Assembly (NCBI RefSeq): GCF_900188485.1 | Contig: NZ_FZPH01000008.1 | Location: 273,588-337,587, forward strand | Length of the DNA: 64,000 nucleotides | Reading direction: 5' to 3' | From: Asanoa hainanensis | Lineage (GTDB): Bacteria > Actinomycetota > Actinomycetes > Mycobacteriales > Micromonosporaceae | Part shown: positions 47,501 to 56,325 of the stretch, piece by piece | Layout: each line of letters starts with the position of its first letter | Numbering within the stretch: position 1 is the first letter of the stretch | The notes under the pieces: generated by a model | What the model saw: the letters and a program-made list of their open reading frames with translations, nothing else | Databases searched by the model: none | Told to the model about the DNA's origin: nothing | Position numbers and translations under genes: made by a program

Positions 47501-50372
47501 CCGGTCCGGTGCGGTCGACGGCGCCGTGCTCGGCACGGTCGACGTGCCCGGCACCGGCGGCTGGCAGTCCTACGTGGACGTCACGCTGCCGTTGAGCAAC
47601 CCACCGACCACCAGCGGGCCGCTGTTCTTCATCGCCCGCAACCCGGCCGGCACCACCGGCCAGGGCTCGGTGTTCAACGTCAACTGGGTCGACTTCCTCG
47701 GCCGCGGCGTGACCGACAACGCGCCGCCGGTGGTCACCGCGTCCGGCAACCCGACGACCGGCACCACGCCGCTCGTCGTCGAGTTCAGCGGCACGGCGAC
47801 CGACGAGGAGGGCGACGCGATCACCTACGCGTGGGACTTCGGTGACGGCGGCACGGCCAACACGGCCAACGCGTCGCACACCTACACCACGCCGGGAACG
47901 TTCACGGCGACCCTGACCGCCACCGACGCCCGGGGTGCGGCGGCGTACGCCACCGTCCCGATCCGGGTCGAGGCGCCGAACACGTCCTGCTTCGGGGCGC
48001 GCTCGGACAACTTCGACGGCGCGGCGCTCGACCGTGACCGGTGGAGCACGATCGTCCGCGAGAACCAGACGTACTCGGTGGCGGGTGGCGCTCTTCGCCT
48101 GCCGACCCAGGCGGCTGACCTCTACGGCACCCGTGCCGATGCCGGCAACCTCGTGCTCCAGCCGACACCGGCCGGTGCCTGGCAGGCCACCACCAAGGTG
48201 ACCGTGCCGCTGACCGGCAACTACCAGCAGGCCGGCCTGCTCCTCTACGGCGACGACGCCAACTGGGCCAAGCTCGACCTGCTGTTCGCCGACTACAAGC
48301 GGGTGGAGTTCATCCGCCAGACGGCGAGCGTGCCGCGCAACGAGGCGGCCGACAGCGTGCGGGCGGACACCGACACCGCGTTCCTGCGGCTCACGTCCGA
48401 CGGCACGAACCTCACCGCGGCCTTCTCGACCGACGGTGTGACGTTCACGCCGGCCGGTCGCTCGGCCACGCTGGCGGGGATCAACAACCCGAAGATCGGC
48501 TTGTACGCGGTCAACGGCGGCCAGTCGTCGCCGGTGGTCAACGCCGAGTTCGACTGGTTCCAGATCACGCCGGACGAGGCCAGTGGCGAGGTCGACCCGT
48601 CGGACGAGTTCAACGGGGCGGCGCTGGACAAGTGCCGGTGGGACGCGGTCGTCCGCGAGGACGCGACGGCGTACCGGGTCGGCAACGGCTCGTTGACCGT
48701 CGACGTGCCGAACGGCGACATCTACACCGGCAACAACACCGGGCCGACCAACTTCATCCTGCAGAACGCTCCGGCGGGCGACTGGACGATCGAGACCAAG
48801 GTCGACGGCAGCCAGCTCAACGAGCAGTACCAGCAGGGTGGCCTGATGGTGTACCTCGATGACGACAACTACCTCAAGTTGGACTTCATCGCGGACAACA
48901 CGGCGGGCCAGCCGGTCGCGCGGCGGCTGGAGTTCCGCAGCGAGATCGCGAGCGTGGTGCAGAACCCGCAACCGCAGGTCACGAACCTGACCAACGCGGT
49001 GTGGCACCTGCGGCTGGCCAAGGTGGGCGACACCTACACGGCGTCGTACTCCGCGGACGGCACCACCTGGACCACGTTCCCGGAGACGCTGACCAACGCC
49101 GCGGTGGCGACCGACACCAAGGTCGGCCTGTTCAGCCTCGGCGCGGCCCAGCAGGCGTCGAAGCCGATCTCGTTCGACTACTTCCGCCTGTCTTCCGGTC
49201 CCTCGGAGCCGGACGACACCACGGCGCCGGTGACCACCTCCGTGGTCTCGGGCACCGCCGTCAACGGCTGGTACACCGGCCCGGCGACGGTCACGCTGAC
49301 GGCTTCGGACGAGGCCGGCGGCAGCGGGGTGGCGAGCACCGAGTACCAGGTCGACGGTGCGACCACCTGGACCGCGTACACGGCGCCGGTTGTGGTTTCG
49401 GGTGACGGGTCGCACGAGGTGCGGTTCCGCTCGACCGACGAGGCCGGCAACGTGGAGGCGACCAAGTCGGTCGCGGTGAAGATCGACTCCACGGCGCCGG
49501 TCACCGCGGCCACCTTCGCGCCGGCGACCGACGACGGCTGGCACAACGGTGCCGTCCCGGTCACCCTGACGGCGACCGACGCGGGTTCGGGGGTGTCCAA
49601 GGTGGAGTACGCGCTCGACGGCGGCGCCTGGACCCCGTACACGGTGCCGGTCGACGTCACCGGCAACGGCCAGCACGAGCTGCTCTACCGCGCGACCGAC
49701 ACGGCCGGCAACGTGGAGACGCTCAAGTCGGCGATCATCAAGATCGACGGTACGAAGCCGACGGTGATCATCGGCGGGCTGGCCGACGGGCAGCTCTACG
49801 GTGACAGCCAGGACGTCCGCGTGACGTACCAGGCGGTCGACCCCACCTCCGGCATCAAGACCGTCGTCGGCACCCTCGACGGCGCGGCGTACCCGGCCAA
49901 CAAGCTGCAGGCCATGTTCGAGCTCCCGCTCGGCCTGCACGAGCTGACCGTGACCGCGACCGACAAGGCCGGCAACGTCACCGCGACCTCGGTCCGGTTC
50001 TACGTCACCACGTCGTTCCGCGACATGCAGTTCCTGCTCGACCGCTTCAAGGCGACCAGTTGGCTGACGCAGAAGGCACACAAGCAGCTCGGGGCCAAGC
50101 TCCAGGCCGCGCGTGACGCCGAGGCGAAGGGCAACGACACCAAGGCGATCAAGCAGCTGCGCGAGTTCGTCACCCTGGCCTCCGACACCACGCTGGTGCC
50201 GAACGCCGAGGTCAGGGACGTCCTGGTCCGCGACGCCAACGCGATGATCGTCCGCCTCGGCGGCGAAGCCAGCGCGCAGGCGAAGAAGGCCAACAAGGAC
50301 AAGCCGCTGAAGGGCACCGGCCGGGTGGCCGGCGACCCGGGGCGGCAGGTCGCCGGCGGACCGCTGAAGTAG
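44550..50372 (+). CDS. Secreted multidomain ThuA-sugar dehydrogenase-PKD-CBM protein
   Basis: A 1940-aa exported protein. The signal peptide (1-42) ends GPTPAGAAPA. ThuA-like domain about 45-270; PQQ-type glucose/sorbosone dehydrogenase beta-propeller 280-710; PKD 714-797 (FAWTFGDGG); CBM6-like 907-1050; second PKD 1060-1140 (YAWDFGDGG); two DUF1349/LamG-like beta-sandwiches 1145-1337 and 1350-1547; OmpL47-type Ig repeats 1560-1730; Ig-like 1740-1820; and a FIMAH-like C-terminus (1823-1907, DMQFLLDRFKATSWLTQ). It probably binds and oxidises extracellular sugars from polysaccharide. GTG 44550 is chosen because GGAGGA lies 8 nt upstream; TTG 44532 would precede the ribosome-binding site. The promoter region at 44397-44549 is unusually AT-rich. 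Confidence 0.88.
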   Translation: MSVHRRFKTRFKTSFRPLVTLASSLALVLGVLVAGPTPAGAAPAAAAADPYNVLVFSKTAGFRHDSIPAGIAAIQQLGADHGFSVTATEDAAAFTDANLANFATIVWLSTTGDVLNTDQQAAFERYVKAGGGYVGVHAASDTEYDWAWYGQLVGAYFSAHPSNQNATIKVEDPAHPSTAGLPAEWNRFDEWYNFRTNPRGTVHVLASLDETSYAPGSGAMGADHPTAWCQDFDGGRSWYTGSGHTQESYAEPNFLNHLLGGIETTAGVVDADCSASKTSSFEKVTLDSNTQNPMELDVAPDGRVFYAERDGRLQVISPTTGLTTTAATLDVFTGNEDGLIGVRLDPDFATNNWIYLYYAPDGGAPRNYLSRFTVSGDTVDLATEEVILQVDTQRNTCCHAGGSMVFDSAGNIYLATGDNTNPFESNSFNPIDERPGRQDFDAQRSSGNTNDLRGKILRVHPEDDGSYTIPSGNLFAPGTALTRPEIFAMGFRNPFRIGIDPKTDTLVVGDYGPDAGAADPNRGPEGTVEWNIVNQPGFYGWPYCHGNNYAYNDYTFPSGPSGAKFNCAAIVNDSPNNTGLQNLPPAIAPTIDYDYSGNPLFPEIGGGGAPMGGPVYRYDAASTSDRKWPAYYDGKAIFGEWNQNKMYAFQLSADAHSLVDINQLLTGMSFLRPMDFEFGTDGALYLIEWGSGFGGNNDNSGIYRIDYVAGDRAPIAVASGTPTSGPSPLTVQFSSAGSRDPDEEEITFAWTFGDGGTSTEANPSHTYAAAGNYTAQLTVSDPGGRTAVANVPITVGNTEPTVSISFPPDGGFFNWGDQVEYTVTVTDPEDGAIDCSRVKLQYYLGHDEHAHPLQSQQGCTGSIQTSLASGHGADANVFGVFEATYTDGGGAGGSNPLTGRDIEQLQPKRKQAEYFAATGRAPDGVGGGDPGVQRETTGDTQGGFQNIGFIEDGDYWTFDPANLTGITSLRFRTASAVNGGRIEVRSGAVDGAVLGTVDVPGTGGWQSYVDVTLPLSNPPTTSGPLFFIARNPAGTTGQGSVFNVNWVDFLGRGVTDNAPPVVTASGNPTTGTTPLVVEFSGTATDEEGDAITYAWDFGDGGTANTANASHTYTTPGTFTATLTATDARGAAAYATVPIRVEAPNTSCFGARSDNFDGAALDRDRWSTIVRENQTYSVAGGALRLPTQAADLYGTRADAGNLVLQPTPAGAWQATTKVTVPLTGNYQQAGLLLYGDDANWAKLDLLFADYKRVEFIRQTASVPRNEAADSVRADTDTAFLRLTSDGTNLTAAFSTDGVTFTPAGRSATLAGINNPKIGLYAVNGGQSSPVVNAEFDWFQITPDEASGEVDPSDEFNGAALDKCRWDAVVREDATAYRVGNGSLTVDVPNGDIYTGNNTGPTNFILQNAPAGDWTIETKVDGSQLNEQYQQGGLMVYLDDDNYLKLDFIADNTAGQPVARRLEFRSEIASVVQNPQPQVTNLTNAVWHLRLAKVGDTYTASYSADGTTWTTFPETLTNAAVATDTKVGLFSLGAAQQASKPISFDYFRLSSGPSEPDDTTAPVTTSVVSGTAVNGWYTGPATVTLTASDEAGGSGVASTEYQVDGATTWTAYTAPVVVSGDGSHEVRFRSTDEAGNVEATKSVAVKIDSTAPVTAATFAPATDDGWHNGAVPVTLTATDAGSGVSKVEYALDGGAWTPYTVPVDVTGNGQHELLYRATDTAGNVETLKSAIIKIDGTKPTVIIGGLADGQLYGDSQDVRVTYQAVDPTSGIKTVVGTLDGAAYPANKLQAMFELPLGLHELTVTATDKAGNVTATSVRFYVTTSFRDMQFLLDRFKATSWLTQKAHKQLGAKLQAARDAEAKGNDTKAIKQLREFVTLASDTTLVPNAEVRDVLVRDANAMIVRLGGEASAQAKKANKDKPLKGTGRVAGDPGRQVAGGPLK

Positions 50373-50389
50373 CGGAAGGGGCATCCGGG

Positions 50390-50908
50390 ATGAGCGTCAT
50401 TCGGCTGGTGGCGGCGTTGTTCGCCGCGGCGCTGCTGGCGCTCGTCCCGGGCCTGCCCGCCTACGCACACGACGGACCCGTCACGCTCGACGTCGCCGGC
50501 GACGGCGCAGGGGGCGTGACGGTCCGGGCTGTCTACACCAAGGACAAGCACCCGGTCGAGCAGGCGGTAGGCCTGGTGCTGAACGCGACGGGCGAGGGCG
50601 GCCGGACCGTGGGCCCGATCCAGCTCAACCCGTCGGCCGAGGGCCGCGGCTTCTATTCGAGCGGCACGGTCCTGACGCCGGGGGAGTGGACGGTCTCGGT
50701 GACGTCGCCGGCCCCGCACGCCGGCAAGGCCGAGGTCACGGTGCAGGCCAAGGTCGCACAGCAGCGACCTCCGGCAGCAGCGGACGCCCGCGCAGCCGAG
50801 GCAGACCGCTTCGGCTGGCTCTGGTGGCTCGGCGGCGGGGTGCTGGTCATCCTCGCGCTGGGCGCGATCGCCCAGAACCGGGCCGTACGCGCGAAGAACC
50901 CCACCTGA
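50390..50908 (+). CDS. Exported, C-terminally membrane-anchored protein
   Basis: A 172-aa protein with a signal peptide (MSVIRLVAALFAAALLALVP ... AYAHDG, cleavage near 26), a beta-sandwich-like extracellular domain of about 90 residues, an Ala/Pro linker, and a transmembrane helix (WWLGGGVLVILALGAIA) before a short basic tail. This is the layout of CopC/YtkA-like surface proteins, but no metal-binding His/Met set is obvious. It lies 17 bp after the large secreted protein and is probably cotranscribed with it. Function unknown. Confidence 0.75.
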   Translation: MSVIRLVAALFAAALLALVPGLPAYAHDGPVTLDVAGDGAGGVTVRAVYTKDKHPVEQAVGLVLNATGEGGRTVGPIQLNPSAEGRGFYSSGTVLTPGEWTVSVTSPAPHAGKAEVTVQAKVAQQRPPAAADARAAEADRFGWLWWLGGGVLVILALGAIAQNRAVRAKNPT

Positions 50909-50912
50909 ACGC

Positions 50913-51578
50913 TCATGCCCGGAAGTACTCGGGACCCCAGCAGGTCGAGTCGGCCGGCAGTTCCCACCAGTGCGGCATTCGCGTAGGTTGCCACGTCGGG
51001 TCCGGGTGGAAGTCGAGCCAACGGCCGTCGAAGGGCGCGGCTCGTGTGCGGGCCAGCGCCAGCAGGCGCTCGCCTTCGGCTCGTACGTCGGCGGCCTCCG
51101 CCTCGTCCCAGAACGCCGGGTGGCCCGTGTACTCCGCGAACGCGTCCTCGTCCTTCCACGACCACCTGCCGTCCGGGCGCACGAGCAGGTCGAGCTCCTG
51201 GTCGTAGACGTCGACCCCGCCCGCCCAGCGGGTGACCGGGCGCTCCAGGTTCACGTACCAGCCGTCGAAACCCTGCCCCGGCAGCCAGCTCCACCACACC
51301 GAGTGCGCCGCGCCCGGCGGCATCACCATCAGCGTGCGGATCGGCTCCCAGGTGGTCAGTCGCAGCGTCGTGGTCATCCGGAGCGACGTGAGCAGCGACA
51401 GCGGCCGGGTCGGCCGGCCCGCGCCGTCGACCCGGCCCAGCTTCTGCGAGCCCGCGTCGACCCACATCGCGAGCCCGCGCTCGTCGTCGCTGACCACCCG
51501 GCCGCACAGCACCGAGCCGATCCTGCCGTCCGGGTACAGGTTCCTGCGGACGATCGTCCGTCCCGGTTCGAAGATCAT
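50913..51578 (-). CDS. DUF402-family protein
   Basis: A 221-aa protein with the DUF402 core: WWSWLPGQGFDGWYVNLERPV then VDVYDQELDLLVRPDGRWSWKDEDAF. DUF402 proteins are FomD/Ntdp-like nucleoside or phosphonate-nucleotide hydrolases with an Asp/Glu metal site; the conserved acidic residues YVNLE, DVYDQELD and WKDEDAF are present. Convergent with the membrane-anchored protein gene (4 bp apart). Substrate unknown. Confidence 0.85.
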   Translation of the reverse strand: MIFEPGRTIVRRNLYPDGRIGSVLCGRVVSDDERGLAMWVDAGSQKLGRVDGAGRPTRPLSLLTSLRMTTTLRLTTWEPIRTLMVMPPGAAHSVWWSWLPGQGFDGWYVNLERPVTRWAGGVDVYDQELDLLVRPDGRWSWKDEDAFAEYTGHPAFWDEAEAADVRAEGERLLALARTRAAPFDGRWLDFHPDPTWQPTRMPHWWELPADSTCWGPEYFRA

Positions 51579-51628
51579 TCGGGCACGGTACCGCTGGCGT
51601 ACAAGCCAGCGGGTGGTGATACTCAGCC

Positions 51629-52567
51629 ATGGAAAAGGTTCGATCCGGGACTCTCGGCCGCGATCTGGCGCACGCGCTGCGGACCGGGCCGTTCTCCGCC
51701 GCTCTGCATCTGGCCATCGAGGACCGGGGCATTCGGCCCGAGGAGATCCAGGCGCGGCTGTCCGCCGCCGGCGTCCGCGTCAGCCTCGCGACCCTGAGCT
51801 ATTGGCGCCGCGGGCGCAGCCGGCCCGAGCGGCCCGAGTCCATGCGGGCCGTGCGGCTCATGGAGGAGATCCTGAACCTGCCGGCCGAGTCGTTGATCGC
51901 CCAGCTCGGCCCGCGCCGCCCCCGCGGGCGCTGGCTCAACCAAGCACCCGGCACCATCGACATCGACCGGCTCTTCGAGAACGGCGCCAGCGTCTCGAAG
52001 ATCATGAGTGAGCTCGACCGCTGGATGTACCACGAGCTCAGCCGGGTCAGCATGCACGACCTCTACCTGGTCGGGCCCGACCGGCAAGAGCGAGGCCTCG
52101 TCTGCCGGCAGGTGTTGCGGGCCAACGTCGACCGCGTCTCCCGCACGGTCGGCATCTTCCACACCGACGACCCGACCGCGGAGGTCAGCGTGCATCCGAG
52201 GCGGAACTGTCGCGTCGGTCGCGTAAGGTCCGACCCCGGCACCGGGCTTCTCGCTGCCGAGATCATCTTCGACCGGATGCTGGCCCAGGGCGACACGGCC
52301 TTCATCGAGTACGAGTTCGGGAGCGGCTCGACGGTCGCGACGGACAACTACTACCACGGCTTCTCGGTGCCGGTCGGCGAGTACGTGCTGCAGGTGCAGT
52401 TCGACCACGACGCCGTCCCGGCCCGCTGCCACCGGTTCGAGCGCCGTGGGCTGCACGCGCCCGACCAGGGCGTACGCGAAGTCTGGATCGGGTCGACCCA
52501 CGGCGCGCATCTCGTGGCCGCGGACGTCCCGCCCGGCATCGTCGGCATGCGCTGGGAGTGGGAGTGA
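51629..52567 (+). CDS. XRE-like HTH regulator
   Basis: A 312-aa protein with an N-terminal lambda-repressor-like HTH: ALHLAIEDRGIRPEEIQARL then VSLATLSYWRRGRSRPERPE, followed by a leucine-rich helix. The C-terminal 200 residues are beta-rich with no family I recognise (for example AFIEYEFGSG and YYHGFSVPVGEYVLQVQFD) and may sense a ligand. There is no membrane segment. Convergent with the subtilisin gene, 22 bp away. Confidence 0.78.
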   Translation: MEKVRSGTLGRDLAHALRTGPFSAALHLAIEDRGIRPEEIQARLSAAGVRVSLATLSYWRRGRSRPERPESMRAVRLMEEILNLPAESLIAQLGPRRPRGRWLNQAPGTIDIDRLFENGASVSKIMSELDRWMYHELSRVSMHDLYLVGPDRQERGLVCRQVLRANVDRVSRTVGIFHTDDPTAEVSVHPRRNCRVGRVRSDPGTGLLAAEIIFDRMLAQGDTAFIEYEFGSGSTVATDNYYHGFSVPVGEYVLQVQFDHDAVPARCHRFERRGLHAPDQGVREVWIGSTHGAHLVAADVPPGIVGMRWEWE

Positions 52568-52589
52568 CCCACCCCCAGCGCATTCGACC

Positions 52590-54524
52590 TCAGGACACCT
52601 GCAGCGTCACGTCGTCGATGACGAAGCTCGTCTGCAGCGACTGGTCCTCGACCCCGTTGAACCGCAGCGTCACCGTCTGCCCGCGGAACGAGCTGACGTC
52701 GACCACGGTCTCCACATAGGACGAGTTGGCGTTCAGGTTGGTCGCCGAGCCCACCGTCGTGCTGCCCAGCGTCACCGTCAACCGGTCCCAGACCCGACCG
52801 TCGTTCTCGGCCGTCGTTATCCGCGTCCAGTAGCGCAGCACGGCGGACGTGCAGGACGCCGGGATCGTCACCGACTGCGAGATGTAGTCGGTGTGCGTCT
52901 GGCCCTGACCACCGAGCCAGGCGCTGCGGGTGCCGGTCCGGCCCGGGTAGCCGTACGAGGCCCAGGCCCCGATCACGCCCGAGTTGGCCGACCACGGCGT
53001 CGTGCCGCTCTCCAGGCTCGAGTTGCCGACGACCTGAGCCGCCGTGCAACCGCCCCCGGTGGAGACCGTCCACGTGAACGTCGCCGTCCCGGTCCGGGAA
53101 ACGTTGTCCCGCACGGTCACCGTCACGTTCGAGGTGCCGGCGGTGGTCGGGCTACCGGTGATCAACCCGGTCGACGACCCGATCGACAGACCGGCGGGCA
53201 GACCGGAAGTACTCCACGTGTACGGCGTGGTGCCGCCGGACGCCTGCAGCTGGAGGTTCACGGACGCGCCCACGGCCGTACTCTGGTTGCCCGGGTTCGT
53301 GACCGACGGGTTGTTCGGGTTGGTCCCACCGTTCATGAAACCCGTGTAGAGCAGCCGGTTCGGCGACCCGGTCCCCGGGCTCGTCACCTTGCCGGTGGTG
53401 GCGTTGTTGACGAGCGCGTCCCGCACCTGCGCGGGCGTCGCCGACGGGTTGAGTCCTAGGTAGACAGCCGCCGCCCCGGCCGTGTGCGGCGAGGCCATCG
53501 AGGTGCCGGTCATCGTGGCGCTGCCCGTGTTGCTGGAGTACGAGGCCGACACGATGCTCGTACCCGGCGCGAAGATGTCCAGGCACGAGCCGTAGTTGCT
53601 GCTGCTGTTGCGGGCGTCGGAGCTCGTGGTGTTGCCGACCGTCACGGCCGCCGCGACCGCCTGCGGGCTGTAGTAGCAGGCGTCGTCGGACGAGTTGCCC
53701 GCCGCCTGGACGAACTGCACGCCGGACGAGATCAGGCTCGACACCGCGCTGTCCATCGCCTGGCTGGTGCACCGGCTCTGGCAGCCGATGCTGTAGTTGA
53801 CGACCGCCGGCTTCTGCGCGTTGGTGCGCACCCAGTTGATCCCGGCGATCAGGTCGTCGTTGGTGCCGCTGCCCTGGCAGTTCAGCACGCGTACGGCCAC
53901 GACGCTCGCCTTCTTGGCCACGCCGTAGCTGGTGCCGACGGCGGTGCCGGCGACGTGCGTACCGTGGCCATGGCAGTCGGCGGGGTTGCTGTCGTTGTCG
54001 ACCATGTCGGTGCCCTGCCTGACCCGCCCGGTGAAGTCGACGTGGTTGGCGTTGAGGCCGGTGTCGAGCACGTAGACGGTGGCGCCCTGGCCCGGGTTGG
54101 CCGGATAGGTGTACGCCTGGTTGAGCGGCAGGTTCGCCTGGTCGATGCGGTCGTCACCCCAGTTGGGCGGGTTGTTCTGCGTGTCCAGCACACCGATGCG
54201 CTGCACGGCCTCGACCGAGGCGACGGCCGGGTCGGCGGCCAGCTTGACCGCCTGCTGCTCGGACATCGCCGTGGCGAAGCCGCGGAACCCGGCCGTGTAG
54301 AGGTGCCGGGTCTGCCCGCCGAATCGGGCGGTGAGGTCGCGGGCCCGGCCACCGACGTCGGCGCCGTCCTTCAGGACGACGATATAGCGACCGGGTACGG
54401 CGTTCGGGCTGTCGGCGTACCGGAGGGGTGAGCTGGGATCGGCGTTGGCGGGTCCGCCGAAACCCAGCACGGCGGCGGCCGCGACGAGGCCCGCGACGCC
54501 GAGGGGGGTTAGTTTGTGCCGCAA
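52590..54524 (-). CDS. Secreted S8 subtilisin-like protease with Ig and C-terminal domains
   Basis: A 644-aa proteinase K-type subtilase. Signal peptide (1-28, ...GGPANADP); I9 propeptide (about 44-110, [10 protein letters not shown]); catalytic domain 120-390 with D154 (VYVLDTG), H187 (GHGTHVAG), oxyanion N277 (AAGNSSDD) and S342 (GTSMASPH); a putative Ig domain (400-490); and a C-terminal beta-sandwich (500-644) resembling a P- or galactose-binding-like domain. The start is TTG 54524 with GGAGGAG 7 nt upstream and no nearby ATG/GTG alternative. It has a structured leader (see 54547-54595). Confidence 0.92.
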   Translation of the reverse strand: MRHKLTPLGVAGLVAAAAVLGFGGPANADPSSPLRYADSPNAVPGRYIVVLKDGADVGGRARDLTARFGGQTRHLYTAGFRGFATAMSEQQAVKLAADPAVASVEAVQRIGVLDTQNNPPNWGDDRIDQANLPLNQAYTYPANPGQGATVYVLDTGLNANHVDFTGRVRQGTDMVDNDSNPADCHGHGTHVAGTAVGTSYGVAKKASVVAVRVLNCQGSGTNDDLIAGINWVRTNAQKPAVVNYSIGCQSRCTSQAMDSAVSSLISSGVQFVQAAGNSSDDACYYSPQAVAAAVTVGNTTSSDARNSSSNYGSCLDIFAPGTSIVSASYSSNTGSATMTGTSMASPHTAGAAAVYLGLNPSATPAQVRDALVNNATTGKVTSPGTGSPNRLLYTGFMNGGTNPNNPSVTNPGNQSTAVGASVNLQLQASGGTTPYTWSTSGLPAGLSIGSSTGLITGSPTTAGTSNVTVTVRDNVSRTGTATFTWTVSTGGGCTAAQVVGNSSLESGTTPWSANSGVIGAWASYGYPGRTGTRSAWLGGQGQTHTDYISQSVTIPASCTSAVLRYWTRITTAENDGRVWDRLTVTLGSTTVGSATNLNANSSYVETVVDVSSFRGQTVTLRFNGVEDQSLQTSFVIDDVTLQVS

Positions 54525-54546
54525 GGTTTCTCTCCTCCCAAGAGAT

Positions 54547-54595
54547 ACCCGCTTCGCGGCCGGGTCCCGTCGACACCGACCACGAAGGGGTGTCG
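54547..54595 (-). promoter_or_regulatory. Two-hairpin 5' leader of the secreted protease
   Basis: Just upstream of the protease ribosome-binding site lie two hairpins. One is CGACACC/GGTGTCG (54571-54595, 7-bp stem, 11-nt loop). The other is ACCCG/CGGGT (54547-54551 and 54561-54565), directly followed by the Shine-Dalgarno. This could be a regulatory leader or riboswitch. I do not match it to a named class. Confidence 0.35.
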
Positions 54596-54683
54596 CCGAA
54601 CCTAGGAGCGGCGGCCGCGTACCGGCAGATCCGTTAACAGCCGTCGCGGATTCGCCGATTCAAAACTGTTTATGAACGCGGGC

Positions 54684-55478
54684 TCAGCCTTGGGCGAGCC
54701 GTTTCGCCTGACCGTCGTGCACGTCGTTGACCCATTCCCAGCCGGGCTTGGCGGCCGGTCCGATCCGCGGGTCGTCGGGAGTGCGGCCCTCACGCAGGGC
54801 GATAACGTACGCCCGGTCCCGCTCGATCCGTTCTCCGGCGCCGCCGACCGACCCGTGGCCAGGGACGACGACCGTCGCCGGCACGCTCTCCAGCAGCCGC
54901 AGGGCCGTGAGGTAGTCCTCGATCGGGTCCGCGGCGCCGCTGTGCAGGTCGAGCATCGGCACGAGCACGTCGGAGAGCATGTCGCCGGCGACGAGGACCC
55001 CGTGCTCTTCGACGAACAACGCGGCATGACCCGGTGCGTGCGCCCGATGCTCGAGGATCCGCACCCGGGGGCCGTCCCAGGGGATCCGGTCGGCGTCGGC
55101 GGGCAGGGGAGTGACGAGGCCGTACAGGTCGAGCGGGACCCGCTCGGCGATGCCCGTCGGCTCCAGGTGCTCGGTGATGCGGGCCTTCGCCTCCGGGTCT
55201 TCGAGCTCCTCCCGGACGGTGGCCGCGCAGCGGGCCGTGCCGTACCGCGGCGGCGCGCCGAGTGCGGCGTGCCAGAGAACGTGATCCCAATGTGGATGCG
55301 TCGAGAAGCCCGCCACGACGGTCCGGCCGTCGAGGTCGTTCGCCAGGCAGGCCAGCTCGTGGTCCTGCACGCCGGGGTCGACGAGCAACACACCGGCGCG
55401 GCCGCGTACGACGACGGCGTTGCTCTGGATGAACTCGCTCTGGTGGACCAGCACATCGCCGGCGACCTGGGTCAGCAC
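54684..55478 (-). CDS. Metallo-beta-lactamase-fold hydrolase
   Basis: A 264-aa MBL-fold enzyme. The zinc motif HxHxDH appears as THPHWDHV (about residues 61-67), with further ligands in APGHAALFVEEHG, VAGDMLSD and VVPGHGSVG. There is no signal peptide. It starts at GTG 55478 with GGAGGGG just upstream. Substrate unknown; glyoxalase- or lactonase-like enzymes share these motifs. Its start is overlapped by an inverted-repeat operator. Confidence 0.85.
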   Translation of the reverse strand: MLTQVAGDVLVHQSEFIQSNAVVVRGRAGVLLVDPGVQDHELACLANDLDGRTVVAGFSTHPHWDHVLWHAALGAPPRYGTARCAATVREELEDPEAKARITEHLEPTGIAERVPLDLYGLVTPLPADADRIPWDGPRVRILEHRAHAPGHAALFVEEHGVLVAGDMLSDVLVPMLDLHSGAADPIEDYLTALRLLESVPATVVVPGHGSVGGAGERIERDRAYVIALREGRTPDDPRIGPAAKPGWEWVNDVHDGQAKRLAQG

Positions 55479-55487
55479 GGCCCCTCC

Positions 55488-55512
55488 TAGTGGTTGCGTT
55501 CTGCAACCACTA
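55488..55512. promoter_or_regulatory. Perfect inverted-repeat operator
   Basis: TAGTGGTTGC-GTTCT-GCAACCACTA: 10-bp perfect arms around 5 nt, overlapping the ribosome-binding region of the hydrolase gene and a TATAGT on the minus strand that could be the -10. Size and symmetry fit a MarR/TetR-type site. No such regulator gene is adjacent. Confidence 0.6.
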
Positions 55513-55524
55513 TAGACCTGAGCC

Positions 55525-56325
55525 CTATGCGTAGCAGCGCTCGCAGTCGGCCGCGCCGCAGCCGAGGCGCAGCCTCAGCCGCCTCCGCTCCTCGACGAAC
55601 TCGGCCCGGCGCAGCTGTCTCCGCGAGCGGTGCAGGGTGTACAGCGCCCAGCCGAGCCACCACAGCAACGGCAGGGCCAGGCACACGATTGCGACCGCCG
55701 CCAACTGATCGCCGGAGGCGAGCCAGCCGACCAGCACGAGGACCAGCACGGGCACGGCGACCAGGCTGGCGACGGCCACCCCCGCCCTGGTGTCGGACAC
55801 CGTCCGCGCGCGGAAGGACGTCGAGATCCGGGCGTCCAGCCAGTCCGAGCGTCGCCGGACGTACGCGGGATTGGTCCTGGCCTCGTTGCGGGTCACCCGG
55901 TCGGCGTGCTCCTGCTCGGCCTGCCGCGCGCGGTGCAGCCGGGCCACCGCCTCCGCACGCGCCTCGCGCTGTCGCTGTTCCTCGGCGGCGATGTCGCCGT
56001 CCTGGCAGGAGCCGCACAGCTCGGGTCGCGCCCAGAACGCCAGGTCGCCGGTCGTGCGGTCGACGCTGTTGTGGGACGCGCAGAACCCCTGCCCGCAGCG
56101 GGAACATCGGCCGACCGCCCGCGCGCCACACGACGGCTCGCCGCAAAGAACGCCCTCGGCCGCCATCGCCTCGGCCGCGGCGCGGAACTCTTCCGCTCGG
56201 GCCGCGGCGGCCGCGGCCTGCTGCGCCCGGGCCGCCAGCATCTGCTGCTCGATGATCCACGGAATGGGCACGGTGGTGCCGGGCGCATGAACCCCAGGCA
56301 CGTGCCCGGGCGGCTGCCACATCAT
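55525..56325 (-). CDS. Zinc-finger, two-transmembrane protein
   Basis: A 266-aa protein. Residues 1-60 are Ala-rich helix. Residues 60-115 carry a Cys-rich module (GVLCGEPSCGARAVGRCSRC, then GFCASHNS and LCGSCQD), likely binding two zinc ions and resembling a B-box/ribbon. A charged helical region follows, then two hydrophobic segments (AVASLVAVPVLVLVLVGWLA and AVAIVCLALPLLWWLGWALY) and a basic tail ending CGAADCERC. ATG 56325 (or 56322) fits GGGAGC upstream; ATG 56340 is an alternative. It is divergent from the EACC1-like gene (223 bp), so a link to the neighbouring protease system is possible but unproven. Confidence 0.72.
   Translation of the reverse strand: MMWQPPGHVPGVHAPGTTVPIPWIIEQQMLAARAQQAAAAAARAEEFRAAAEAMAAEGVLCGEPSCGARAVGRCSRCGQGFCASHNSVDRTTGDLAFWARPELCGSCQDGDIAAEEQRQREARAEAVARLHRARQAEQEHADRVTRNEARTNPAYVRRRSDWLDARISTSFRARTVSDTRAGVAVASLVAVPVLVLVLVGWLASGDQLAAVAIVCLALPLLWWLGWALYTLHRSRRQLRRAEFVEERRRLRLRLGCGAADCERCYA

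Noticed and set aside
46728..50384. 1218-codon open frame antisense to the large secreted protein
   Set aside because: The sense strand has a signal peptide and recognisable domains; the antisense product is low-complexity Arg/Val/Gly.
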